A stretch of 64,000 nt of DNA from the NCBI RefSeq assembly GCF_024349685.1, contig NZ_AP025944.1, positions 2,858,001 through 2,922,000 on the forward strand, given 5' to 3'. Position 1 is the stretch's first letter. Each line of letters begins with the position of its first letter. The translations under genes were made by a program, and so were the position numbers. The notes under the pieces are model-generated. The model had not been told where the DNA came from. It made no database searches and worked only from the letters and a program-made list of their open reading frames with translations. This DNA comes from Pseudomonas sp. LRP2-20 (lineage in GTDB: Bacteria; Pseudomonadota; Gammaproteobacteria; Pseudomonadales; Pseudomonadaceae). Shown here one piece after another: positions 9,964-19,189 of the stretch.

Positions 9964-10092
9964 CAAGGTGGAGGGGACTTGTAAGTTCAGCATCAGGCTA
10001 TTATAAATAGAGTCACTTCTGAGATAGATATTGTGCTGCGATGTGTGAAAGTTAATGGTGAGTGGATTGTTTTTCGTATTATTTAGATTAAT

Positions 10093-11066
10093 TCAGATTC
10101 GACTCAAGCTAGCAACTAGCTTGTCCCAAAAGGCTATGGCCTCCTCATCATCTTCAAATCCAGGGCCGCTATCCACAGTGCTTAATTCTAGAACTGTGTA
10201 TGGCTCCATGCTTGAGTTAGGGCTTCCAGGGAACTCTAGGCGGAAAGCATACACGTCTTTTCCCTCAGTGCTTGTCTTGACTAACAACTCTTCAAATATG
10301 ATGCCTGCGATATATTTTTTCCCTTTCTAAGGACTGTTGAGCGAGTTAGTATATCGCGCAAAAGTGGCAGCGCTCCTGCTGAGCGCTCTTCAAATCTTGA
10401 CAAGAGACCTGGCTCCGGTTTGCCTATAAGCTGTGTGTCAAATGTTAAGTGGATTCCAGGAAGTGATGATACGGGCAAGCCAATTGATACTTTTTCATCG
10501 AACTTGTTGACTGGAAAATCTAAATAGCCAGCTTCAATAGCAAATGTATGGGCAGGCGGTTGCTCATCTGGATTGCGATAATGAATGGATGCGTTCAATT
10601 CTTTTGCGATTTTTACGGCGTCTGCATATTCCTCAAAAGGAATTGATTCTACCTTTTGCCGATATAGCGTATTCTTATTGGTTAGGTAGTAGATGTAAAA
10701 ATTGTACTTTCGACCTTTCGAGACTACAATCAAACCTCCGCCCTCAAGCGGAAGTGTCTGGTCATAGGCGTCGGTATAGCCGGCCTTATGTTTTTTGTTG
10801 ATTTCTGAAATGGTATTATTACTGTTTATCGTTAGGTCACGTTTACCGTTCTTGCTGATGAGTTCGATTTTTTCCTCGACAACGTCGTAGGAAGACCAGA
10901 TTTCTGCGCCGTCAGTGGGCACTTCGAGCTTGTAGCGTCCGAAGTAGAAGATCTTGGTTTGACTTGGCATGCTCTCTGCTCCAATGCAAAATGTGAGTGT
11001 TGCAAGGATGGTAAGTGCCTTTAGGTATGATTTTATTAGTGTTGTGTTTTTTTTAGAGCTGAACAT
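10093..11066 (-). pseudogene. tli4: Tli4-family immunity gene (subgroup A) with a single-base frameshift
   Basis: Reading from ATG 11066, a signal-peptide-bearing Tli4 continues for about 248 codons. It then leaves frame at an A6 run (T6 on the plus strand, 10315-10320), where the intact copies need one more base. The remaining C-terminal codons continue in the next frame to a stop at 10093. With one A restored it would encode 324 residues, the normal length. Its start overlaps the preceding effector tail by 14 nt. It may be a true pseudogene, a slippage-prone on/off gene, or a sequencing error in the homopolymer. Confidence 0.75.
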
Positions 11067-11277
11067 GCTGAGATACTCTAACAATGCTGTAGAGTGTCGC
11101 AAATAATGTGCGTTTTTTTGTATCGTTGTATGCATTTTGATGCTCGTACCCTGAAGAGTTGTTGTATGCCCCTTGCCTGCAGACGTCGGGGTTGAGAGTG
11201 CTATTATTGCCGTGAGCGAATGCTGCGCGGGTAGTTGTGAACGCTCTAGAGCTCGCCGCCGAACAAACAGGAACCTG
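11053..11277 (-). pseudogene. Tle4-type lipase effector, last ~74 codons
   Basis: This frame carries the conserved effector C-terminus, including 'TTRAAFAHGNNSTLNP' and 'GYEHQNAYNDTKKR' and ending 'VSQHVQL'. It therefore keeps the region of the presumed catalytic histidine. It is fused at about 11277 to vgrG sequence ending in 'AQLDV'. The join is out of frame, and the vgrG frame runs on through the tail into the immunity gene, giving a spurious 615-codon open frame. The stop overlaps the immunity start by 14 nt. Confidence 0.8.
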
Positions 11278-11972
11278 ACGTCGAGCTGGGCGCCCTGGGC
11301 GTTGCTGCGTTTCCAGGTGCTCAGGTACAGGCCTTGCTGGGCGCGCAGGGCGCCGTAGGCGTCGGTGCGCAGCTCGAAGCCGGTGCCGCGTAGGGCGCCA
11401 CGGTTGTTGCCGCGCTGGTCGATCAGGTAGCCGAGGTTGAGCTGGGTGTGGCCGTGGCTGCTGTGCAGCTGGGTGCGCACCTGGCCGGTGGAGTCGTCCA
11501 TCACCCACTGGTTGAAGCCGCCGCCGCCGATTTCCTTGCTCTTGTAGCCGCTCATCAAACCGCTGGAATGCCAGGCCGGTTTGTGGCCGCCGTACACCTG
11601 GCCCATGATCAGCGGGCGGTCGATGTCGTTGTCGAGGAAAGTGACCACTACCTCTTCACCAGCGCGTGGCACGTGCACGCTGCCCCAGTCCGGGCCGCTG
11701 CTTGGTTGCAGCATGCGCAGCCAGCACGACGACAGCTCGCCGTCTTGGCTGAGGCGGTCCCAGTGGAAACGCACGCAGACGCGGTTGAGGCTGTCGGTGA
11801 ACAGTTCATGACCGTTGGGCGAGACTACCACGGCGGTCTGCGGGCCGGGCGAGGTGGGCTTGGTGTGTTCGAACGGGCTGCGGTACGGCGTGCTGTGCAG
11901 CTGGCCTTCGAAGTGGCTGATGAAGAAGCCATAAGAAGCTTCGCTCAGGGCCGGCCAGAGCAGCGAATTGTC
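11278..11972 (-). pseudogene. vgrG internal fragment (~230 codons)
   Basis: This matches full-length VgrG from about 'LSEASYGFFISHFEGQL' through the OB-fold core to 'GAQLDV', almost base for base with the other copies. The 5' join at about 11972 leads into 11973-12124, about 150 bp that I cannot assign. There is no start codon in a sensible context and no needle domain. The 5' edge resembles the VgrG at 25.5-28.2 kb ('SEASYGFF') more than the one at 20.9-23.6 kb. Confidence 0.85.
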
Positions 11973-12124
11973 AAGTGCCAGGCACCTGCGCTCGACGAAG
12001 CTAAAGCGCAAGCCACATCTGATAAGGCTCAGCGGGGGCTGCAGCCACTTGACACACAAAGGCGCGGTCAAGCAGGCGGCTGCAGGGCGAAATGTATAAT
12101 TACTTCGCCAGTCGCGATCATCTA

Positions 12125-13102
12125 TCACTCCGGAAGAGGTTTGAAGCTCTGTAATAATTCATCCCAAAATACCAACGCTTCCTCATTCGACTTAAAGTTG
12201 CTTCCATTTTTATGAGTGCCTAACTCAATTGCGATATAAGGGCGCGTATTGGACTCCAGTGTGCCATCGTATTCGAATTGGAAAGCATATAAGGTTTTAC
12301 CCTCTATGACAGCGCTAACTGCCACTTCTTCCCCATCAATGCCACCAACAGTACGTTTGTTCTTGCGAAGGGTTTGTAAACGGCCATTGTTTGACAGCTC
12401 TCCTACTGCCGGATCATAGTCCTTTCGCTCAAATCGTTCGAGCAGGCTGGGCTCTTTCTCAATGATGCTCTTTGTAAGAAGGCTTACGTAGTTTCCTGAG
12501 TGCCCCTTGATTTGTGCGCCCATATATATTTCTTCGAAGAACTGATCATTTGGAAGCATAGAATAACCTGCTTCCAATGCGAACGCACCGTGCGGTGGCT
12601 CCGTATCAGGGTGTCTGAAATAAATGGCATTGCTTAGCTTTCGCATGTTCTCAACTGCTTCAGGTACTCCGTTAGGTGTAACACGTTTTATCATCATGTG
12701 ATACAGCGTATTTTTACTGGTGAGCAAGTAGGCATTAAAGGTGTAAAGAGTGCTGAGGCGCGAAAGCAAAAGAACACTTCCGTTGTCGAGCTGAATTGTT
12801 TTTTCGTATTTGCTGCTTGTTCCGCGAGCCACTCCTTTATCTAGATCATCTATAAGTTGCTGAGTGAGGATAGGCAGTTGAGATTTTCCGTTTTTGCTTA
12901 CCAGTTCAATTTTCTCATCAAAAATCTTGTAGTCAGCAGCGATTTCCGATCCTTGCGGAAGCGATAATTGGAAGCGGCCGAAGTAGTGCGTATTCCAGTT
13001 GTTGCTGGGCATGGCGGCCTCTCTTGATATATTGGTGGCTGCGAGAAGGGAGTATGATGCACATGTTAAAATTACAGCAAGTAAAAATCGGTTGGCTATC
13101 AT
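12125..13102 (-). CDS. tli4: Tli4-family T6SS immunity protein (subgroup B)
   Basis: This 325-residue protein begins with a classical signal peptide (residues 1-21, 'LLAVILTCASYSLLA'), so it is predicted periplasmic. It keeps the family plan ('HYFGRFQLSLP', 'LVSKNGKSQLP', 'RHPDTEPPHGAFALEAGY', 'VFWDELLQSF') but clearly groups with the gene at 13905-14873 rather than with subgroup A. No effector precedes it directly: 13103-13248 has no gene I recognise and then a different immunity remnant begins. It is an apparent orphan. A ribosome-binding site (AGGGATCCAGG) lies just before the ATG. Confidence 0.8.
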   Translation of the reverse strand: MIANRFLLAVILTCASYSLLAATNISREAAMPSNNWNTHYFGRFQLSLPQGSEIAADYKIFDEKIELVSKNGKSQLPILTQQLIDDLDKGVARGTSSKYEKTIQLDNGSVLLLSRLSTLYTFNAYLLTSKNTLYHMMIKRVTPNGVPEAVENMRKLSNAIYFRHPDTEPPHGAFALEAGYSMLPNDQFFEEIYMGAQIKGHSGNYVSLLTKSIIEKEPSLLERFERKDYDPAVGELSNNGRLQTLRKNKRTVGGIDGEEVAVSAVIEGKTLYAFQFEYDGTLESNTRPYIAIELGTHKNGSNFKSNEEALVFWDELLQSFKPLPE

Positions 13103-13248
13103 CCTGGATCCCTTTCGCTATCGAAAGTCATATGCTCTTGGAGACTCTGTTGAAACCACCTCGGAACTCTAACTTACAACCCGGGGACTCCGCTTTCTTA
13201 GCTATTTCGCTTTGACAGAGCTTCGTCTCAACACTTTTCGCACAGATA

Positions 13249-13695
13249 CTAGTATGAGATGAGTGAATTAAGAGCCCCATCCCATATCTCCATAAATCGT
13301 TCCTCGTGTATCGAGTCCGTTTCCGTTGGGTCGGGAAATCCTGCGCCATTGTTCGGCGGCTGTTTGGTGGTGTAGCTGTAATCCAAATCGAAACGAACTT
13401 CAGGTTTATCATCGCTATTAGGTTCGCCGGGATAATACCAAACGGCATTGACTTCGGTGAGATATCCCTCACCGGATTTCTCTGTGCTCGCCTCAATTAT
13501 CTCCTCGCCTAGAAGATTATTAATAGCCCGCTGGGTGTTACGGTAGATGCGGTGCTGGAAATCAGATTTCATCATCCATGCAGACCCGTCAGCCGGTTTG
13601 AAGCTGCTGTTTTTTCTTTGAGATAAATATTGATTAGCTGCGCCGCCATATTGCTTGGATGTGAACTTAGCTGCGAAACTGACTGGAGTTGTGAT
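13249..13695 (-). pseudogene. C-terminal remnant of a divergent Tli4-like immunity protein
   Basis: A frame open from about 13695 to the stop at 13249 encodes roughly 148 residues. An ATG pair near 13572-13575 would give a 108-residue product. The end resembles the Tli4 C-terminal domain in layout: an acidic 'GEE' strand, 'YYPGEPNSDDKPEVRFDLDY', then 'FMEIWDGALNSLISY'. The N-terminal half expected of the family is missing. The 209 bp beyond (13696-13904) show only short unassignable open stretches. It could instead be a separate short immunity family. Confidence 0.45.
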
Positions 13696-13904
13696 CTAGG
13701 TCAGCATCGCAGCTATTTATGAGGCTTGTCTCAGATTTATGCTTCCATTTGGCTTATTCAGAAATAGCAAATATTGCTCGCCATGCTGAGGTCCAGGGCG
13801 GCTGTCTACGATATGCGGGTGAGATTATTTAAAAAGTAAAATCACTTGCAAGTTATCGTTTTCATAGGTCCACTAGAGAGGGGTTTGAAGGCCGCCGCGA
13901 GTAA

Positions 13905-14873
13905 TTAATGAAGTAAAGTTAGGCCGTTCAGCATCTGATCCCAAAATGCTAAAGCTTCATCGTCGGATTCAAAGTCACTTCCCGCTTCATGAGTCCCCAG
14001 TTCTAGGGCAATATAAGGCTCGGTGGTTGAGTCAATGGTCCCTTCATATTCGAACTGAAATGCATAATAAGTTTTTCCCTCTATATTAGTGGATAGCGCA
14101 ACCTCTTCTCCGTCAATAGTTCCTATGGACCGCTTACGCTTTCGAAGAGTCTTTATGGAGCCAGCGCTCACTAGCTCGCCGATGGCGGTGTCGTATTGTT
14201 TTTCTTCAAATCGCTCGATGAGTGTGCTCTCCTTCTCAGTTATGGTGTTCGTTAATAAGCTTACATAGGTGCCTGGGTGATCATTAATCTGCGCCCCCAT
14301 ATAAACTGACTCAAAAAACTTGTTTCTTTGTAGTGTGGTGTATCCGGCCTCCAAAGCGAACCCCCCGCTCGGCGGCGCTTCATCTGGGTGTCGGTAATGA
14401 ATGGCGTTGCTCAACATTCGCATTCTTTCTACAGCGCCAGGCATACCTTTTTCAGTAATGTTAGGGACCACCATGTAGTATGCGGTATTTTTGCTAGTAA
14501 TTAAGTAAATGTGAAAAGTGTAGAGCGAAGACATGCGCGACAGTACAAGCTTGCTTCCGTTGTCCAATTCGATTGTCTTCACGTAATCGCCATTGGTGTC
14601 TCTAGCGACGCCTCTTCTGATTTCGTCAATCTTTTGGCTTGCTAGGGTAGGGACCTGATTGCGCGCATTTTTACTAATAAGATCAAGTTTCGCGTCGAAT
14701 AATTTATAGTCAGCCGCAATCTCTACGTTTATCGGTAGGGCAAGCATCAATCGGCCGAAATAGTGCTTTTTCCAAACTGCGTTGCTCATATTTATGTCCT
14801 CGCCGTAGGTGGGTGTTGCTGCAAACGTGTATAAACTTAAGATCGCCAAGGCGAAGAATTTCTTGATTTGCAT
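13905..14873 (-). CDS. tli4: Tli4-family T6SS immunity protein (subgroup B), next to the frameshifted Tle4
   Basis: This 322-residue protein has a clear signal peptide (residues 1-24, 'FFALAILSLYTFAATPTYG'). It shares subgroup B landmarks with the gene at 12125-13102: 'HYFGRLMLALP', 'RHPDEAPPSGGFALEAGYTT', 'YMGAQINDHPGTYVSLLT' and 'AFWDQMLNGL'. It starts 28 bp after the stop of the tle4-type gene at 14902-16600, so it is presumably that effector's partner. Unlike subgroup A, there is no 14-nt overlap. The signal peptide and location fit a periplasmic inhibitor. Confidence 0.8.
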   Translation of the reverse strand: MQIKKFFALAILSLYTFAATPTYGEDINMSNAVWKKHYFGRLMLALPINVEIAADYKLFDAKLDLISKNARNQVPTLASQKIDEIRRGVARDTNGDYVKTIELDNGSKLVLSRMSSLYTFHIYLITSKNTAYYMVVPNITEKGMPGAVERMRMLSNAIHYRHPDEAPPSGGFALEAGYTTLQRNKFFESVYMGAQINDHPGTYVSLLTNTITEKESTLIERFEEKQYDTAIGELVSAGSIKTLRKRKRSIGTIDGEEVALSTNIEGKTYYAFQFEYEGTIDSTTEPYIALELGTHEAGSDFESDDEALAFWDQMLNGLTLLH

Positions 14874-14901
14874 AATTACTGCCTTCTAGGTTTTTAATTC
14901 G

Positions 14902-16600
14902 CTAGATAAGTTCGGTTAATCTTATCAGGCTATACAGGGTCGCAAATTGGGTCCGTCCAAATTTGTCTGTATAGGCATCTTGGTGTTTATAACCTGTGGC
15001 ATTATTATGCTCGCCTGGCTTGCAGTAATGGTTCAATTGGCCTCCGTTTTGGCCGTGAGCAAAAACTGCTTTAACCCCTTTCTTTTCGCGAGGCGCTGTA
15101 GATGAAAATGCAGGCACCGTACCGTCCCCGGGGTAGAATCCATCACTTATTTTTAGTGAATAAAGCCCGTTAAGCGTAATCTCGGCGTCAAGATTATCTC
15201 CTGTTAATTTGGCGCTTTCAGCATCTAAGCCAGCGAGATTGCCTGATCCCCATTCTATGCTCCCCCATGTGTAAAGGTCGCTGGATTTTGACTCTGCGGC
15301 GTAATGTACATAAGTTTCATCGTGGTATTTTGTTTCAATCATGCTGTGAAACTTTTTCACCTGGTCGATGCGCGTGTTGAAGACCTCTCTTAAGCTAGCT
15401 GGCTCTGGCTCTGCACCTTCGATTTTGGATGACTTGTTGTGCTTTCTTGTAACAATCCCAGCGGGGTCAAATAGCCCATCGTATTCTTTCGGGATTAGAC
15501 CCCACCACTTTTCGGATTTATATATCTCTTCGTATGGGCATTTTTTAGGGAGGCTGAGAAATCTTTCTAGGGTTTTTTTGTCTCGAGCAAATAGCCAAGG
15601 TGACGAATCATTATAGTCATGCGTGGGTAGGAGTTCCAGCGGCCCCTGTGCGAATGCCATTACAGCTACCCCGTCGCCGCCGTGTCGGCCAAGGATTTGC
15701 TTTTCTGAAAATCCTTCAAATCCAGCCCGGACGCGCTTATAGCTTGCTGGGGCGCCTGTAGCAGGCATGGCTCCGTGGATGATGCCGTAAAGCATGTCAA
15801 AGTTATGGCATGCAACCATTGCTCTTGCAACGAGCCCCCCCCATCGAGTGAGTTACAATCATAACTTTCTCAGCTCTGCCCTCGTAGTGAGGAAGCACTG
15901 TATGCTCTATGTAATCTATAATGTCGAGAGCGGAGTTTTTATTGGATTGTAACCAGTTATAACCGGCGGCCCATACCTCATATTGCGTATCTGCCGCTTT
16001 TTTTAATCCGCCCATACCCTCCAAAGAGGCTAGGCTTGGATTCTCCTCCCAATCTCCCCACTCTCCTGGGACTTGTACCGCGCGATCTGCCCAGTCTTCC
16101 TGAAGATCACCATTTAGCATTATATGATTCATTTGCTTCTGCATCTCACCCATAATTGGGTGGTACGAAGATCGCATAATGGCCCCCCATCTTCTTTTTT
16201 TCATTTCTTGCGTTGATAAGTTGCTTCCTGCATTATCAATTTCACCGTCTTCGTAAACGCCAACGGCGCCAGGTGTAGGGTCCAGCTCTACTTGTCGTTG
16301 CTTTGAGGACTTAAGAATGCTTGAAATTAGCACCCCTAGGGTTTTTACAATAGGCCATGGTTTGTCAATATTAGGTGCGGCCCAAACTTTTTTCTTTGTT
16401 TTCATGTTCATGAGATTGGTGCCCATGATCCCAGGTATGAAAACAATCGGTACTACTTTTCCACTTTTGAGAGCAATAGATTTCTCAACTCTGTTCGTAA
16501 TGGAGGAAAGTGTGGTATGAGCCGCCAGCATGCCATCCTCGTCATATTCTTGAGGCAGGTGCAGCGCGGCATCTTTAGGTGTCGAGATTTTAGTTCCCAT
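14902..16600 (-). pseudogene. tle4: Tle4-type lipase effector with a frameshift in a G8 tract at the active site
   Basis: The first frame (ATG 16600, preceded by AAGGGC) encodes the alpha/beta-hydrolase N-terminus with 'VVPIVFIPGIMGTNL' and reaches 'VTHSMGG'. It then fails at a run of eight C on the plus strand (15835-15842). The intact paralogue has seven there (20118-20124). The rest continues in the second frame to 14902, with an Asp loop ('GDGTVPAFSS') and a His region ('AHGQNGGQLNHYC'). Corrected, it would be about 565 residues. The break falls two codons after the nucleophile Ser, leaving a truncated and presumably inactive product unless slippage restores frame. Confidence 0.8.
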
Positions 16601-16654
16601 GGCGAGTGCCCTTATTTCCAAATGTGGATACACGAGGCTTAGAGAAATAAAGCA

Positions 16655-17935
16655 TCATGTATCCCCCAATATTTTGATCTTCACGAACTCAGCAATCTGA
16701 CTCTGCTGCACCGGAATCTTCCCGGCAGCATCCGATACATACTGCATCACGCTGCCATCAGCCCTGGTCACCTCGACCTTCACCCCCGGCGCAGGCTCCC
16801 CGGTACTGAGCTTCTTGATCACATACGGGTCGGCAAAATCGGTCTTGGGCATCTCATTGAAGCTGTGCGACACGCTCGTCCCGCCACTGAAGACTTTCTT
16901 CGCCCCTTTGACATCAATGGTCCCCGGCGCATGGATTTCGATGTTGCCGCCCTTGATGCGGATATACCCGCCACCGCTGGTCAACAGAATTCCGTCCTTG
17001 GCGGCGATCTCGATACCGGCAGCCGTCGAACTGAGCTTCATGTTCTGCAGCGAGGTCAGCAGCATCTCGTCGTTCTGCGCCTGCAATTCAACCTTGCCCT
17101 TGGCAGCAAACAGCTTGGCGCCGGCGTTCTGCGCAAACAGGCTGATGCTCTGCACCACACTGGCCAGCAGCGACTTGCCGCTGGCAATACTGACGTCCTC
17201 ACCGGTACTCACGGTCAGGTGCTTGCCACTGTGCAAGTGGGTGTTCTGCGGGGTGGCGGTAGCGATGTCGGCCGGGGAGGAGGCGATCAGCAGCGGCTTC
17301 TGGTACCCCGGGGTTTTGCCGCGGCCGCCGCTGCGGATCGCCCAGGCGGTGTCGCCGCCGTTGCGTTGCTGTTCGCTCGGGCCCTGGCTCGGGCTGCTGT
17401 TGTCGCTGCCGTAGGTGACATCGGTGTCGGCGTTGAGCTGGGTCAGGCTGTCGAGGCCAGCTTGCAGGGCGTCGGCGTTGTGCTGCTTGGCGGTGTCGGA
17501 GAGGGTCTTGAGACGCTGCTCGCTGTTTTGCAGTTGCTGCTGGGCTTCGCTGACGTCGAGCTGGGCGCCCTGGGCGTTGCTGCGCTTCCAGGTGCTCAGG
17601 TACAGGCCCTGCTGGGCGCGCAGGGCGCCGTAGGCGTCGGTGCGCAGCTCGAAGCCGGTGCCGCGCAGGGCGCCACGGTTGTTGCCGCGCTGGTCGATCA
17701 GGTAGCCGAGGTTGAGCTGGGTGTGGCCGTGGCTGCTGTGCAGCTGGGTGCGCACCTGGCCGGTGGAGTCGTCCATCACCCATTGGTTGAAGCCGCCGCC
17801 GCCGATTTCCTTGCTCTTGTAACCGCTCATCAAACCGCTGGAATGCCAGGCCGGTTTGTTGCCGCCGTACACCTGGCCCATGATCAGCGGGCGGTCGATG
17901 TCGTTGTCGAGGAAGGTGACCACCACTTCTTCGCC
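16655..17935 (-). pseudogene. vgrG 3' fragment (C-terminal ~425 codons)
   Basis: This covers the last part of the OB-fold ('GEEVVVTFLDNDIDRPLIMG'), the linker, the DUF2345 beta-helix region and a C-terminal transthyretin-like extension ('GEPAPGVKVEVTRADG') ending 'VKIKILGDT'. It is nearly identical to the VgrG at 20909-23605 apart from its last residues. At about 17935 it is joined to the tail of a DUF2515-like gene in another frame, so the N-terminal half is gone. It sits 54 bp upstream of the frameshifted tle4, in the place a cognate vgrG would occupy. Confidence 0.85.
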
Positions 17936-18080
17936 TGTCTTTGTCGTTATAGAGATAGCCTTTGGTCATGATCGCATCAAGCTCTGCTTTTCCAGTTTCA
18001 TACTGCGTGCTTAATGCTGCCAATCTGCGAGGCGCACCAAGCTTGCCTTTCATATTTGCCTGCCTATCCAGAAGCTTCGC
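17936..18080 (-). pseudogene. DUF2515-like gene remnant (~48 codons)
   Basis: The minus frame reads 'GAPRRLAALSTQYET', closely matching a stretch near the C-terminus of the intact gene at 24494-25483 ('GVPRRLAAMSTLCET'). It ends in a join to vgrG sequence at about 17935. A second DUF2515-type module therefore once lay in this array. Between it and the next immunity stop (18081-18208) I see no gene. Confidence 0.7.
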
Positions 18081-18208
18081 CTATCTAAAATAAAGCCGGA
18101 GTGATGGAGGATGCCATAAATATAAACAATCGAAGCTTGTTACCTAGGTTGCGCTGCGGGTGCGAAAAGACATTAGATTACACTGCACGCCGCAGCTCTT
18201 TTGCCGAG

Positions 18209-19189
18209 TTATATCCGCTGTAAGCTCTCTACTACTTCATCCCAAAACTTGACGGCTTGTTCGTCGCTCTCAAATCCTGGGCCGCCATCGACTGTGCTAA
18301 GTTCAAGAACTGTATAAGGCTCCAGGCTTAGTTCAGGTGTGCCCGGAAATTCCAGTCGGAATGCATAGACGTTTTTCCCTTCAGCCCTGGTCTTTATCAA
18401 CAGTTCTTCAAAACTTAACCCGGCAACATTTCTTTTGCCTTTCCTGATGACGCTAGAGCGGGTTAGGAGGTTTTTTAGAAGAGGTAAAGCACCTGCTGAC
18501 CTCTCTTCAAACCTCGATAAAAGTCCAGGCTCGGGCTTTCCAATAACTTGCGTATCGAAAGTCAAGTGAATTCCGGGTGTCGACGATACAGGTAATCCAA
18601 TTGAAACTTTTTCATCAAATTTGTCAATCGGCAAATTCATGTACCCGGCCTCTAACGCAAAGGTGTTGTTGGGTGGGCGCTCAGCGGGATTCCGATAGTG
18701 GATGAGGCTGTTCAGTTCTTTTCCTCTAGCGACTGCTTTGTCAAAGGCACTGAGTGGTATGAATTCGACTTTTTGGCGATAAAGAGTATTTTCTTTGGTT
18801 AGATAGTAGATATAAAAAGTATAATCGTAACCCTTTGAGATCACAATTGCGCCACCTCCGTCAAGCGGAAGTGTGCGGTCATATGCATCATCATAACCAG
18901 CATTATGCTTGCTGGTTATTGTGGCAATTGTTTCCGCGGTGTTTTTGGGAAGGTCGCGTTTGCCATTTTTGCTGATGAATTCGATTTTCATCTTCACTAC
19001 TTCATAAGAGGACCATGTACCGCCTCCGTCAGTAGGGACCGCAAGAGAGTAGCGTCCGAAGTAAAAGGTTTTTTTCTCATTTGGCATATTTTCAGCTCCA
19101 GCGCCTACGCAATGTAGCAATGTCAGTGCAGTGGTTAATATTAGTGCTCGGAGATGTTGGCGTTTAGTTAGACTTCTAAAGTTTGACAT
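18209..19189 (-). CDS. tli4: Tli4-family immunity protein of the complete Tle4 module
   Basis: This 326-residue protein starts at ATG 19189. That start gives the same length as the copy at 7670 and the same 14-nt overlap with the effector stop seen in two other modules; the longer frame to 19249 would lie inside the effector gene. A hydrophobic signal segment (residues about 11-29, then 'AGAEN') suggests export to the periplasm. Family landmarks are 'FYFGRYSLAVP', 'SKNGKRDLP', 'IHYRNPAERPP', 'FDTQVIGKPEPGL' and 'KFWDEVVESLQRI'. Translational coupling to the lipase would make inhibitor alongside toxin. Confidence 0.85.
   Translation of the reverse strand: MSNFRSLTKRQHLRALILTTALTLLHCVGAGAENMPNEKKTFYFGRYSLAVPTDGGGTWSSYEVVKMKIEFISKNGKRDLPKNTAETIATITSKHNAGYDDAYDRTLPLDGGGAIVISKGYDYTFYIYYLTKENTLYRQKVEFIPLSAFDKAVARGKELNSLIHYRNPAERPPNNTFALEAGYMNLPIDKFDEKVSIGLPVSSTPGIHLTFDTQVIGKPEPGLLSRFEERSAGALPLLKNLLTRSSVIRKGKRNVAGLSFEELLIKTRAEGKNVYAFRLEFPGTPELSLEPYTVLELSTVDGGPGFESDEQAVKFWDEVVESLQRI

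Noticed and set aside
10281..12128. 615-codon minus-strand frame read as one fusion protein
   Set aside because: Comparison with intact copies shows it crosses vgrG in frame, then an effector tail in the wrong frame, then most of an immunity gene; it is a patchwork of relics rather than one gene.
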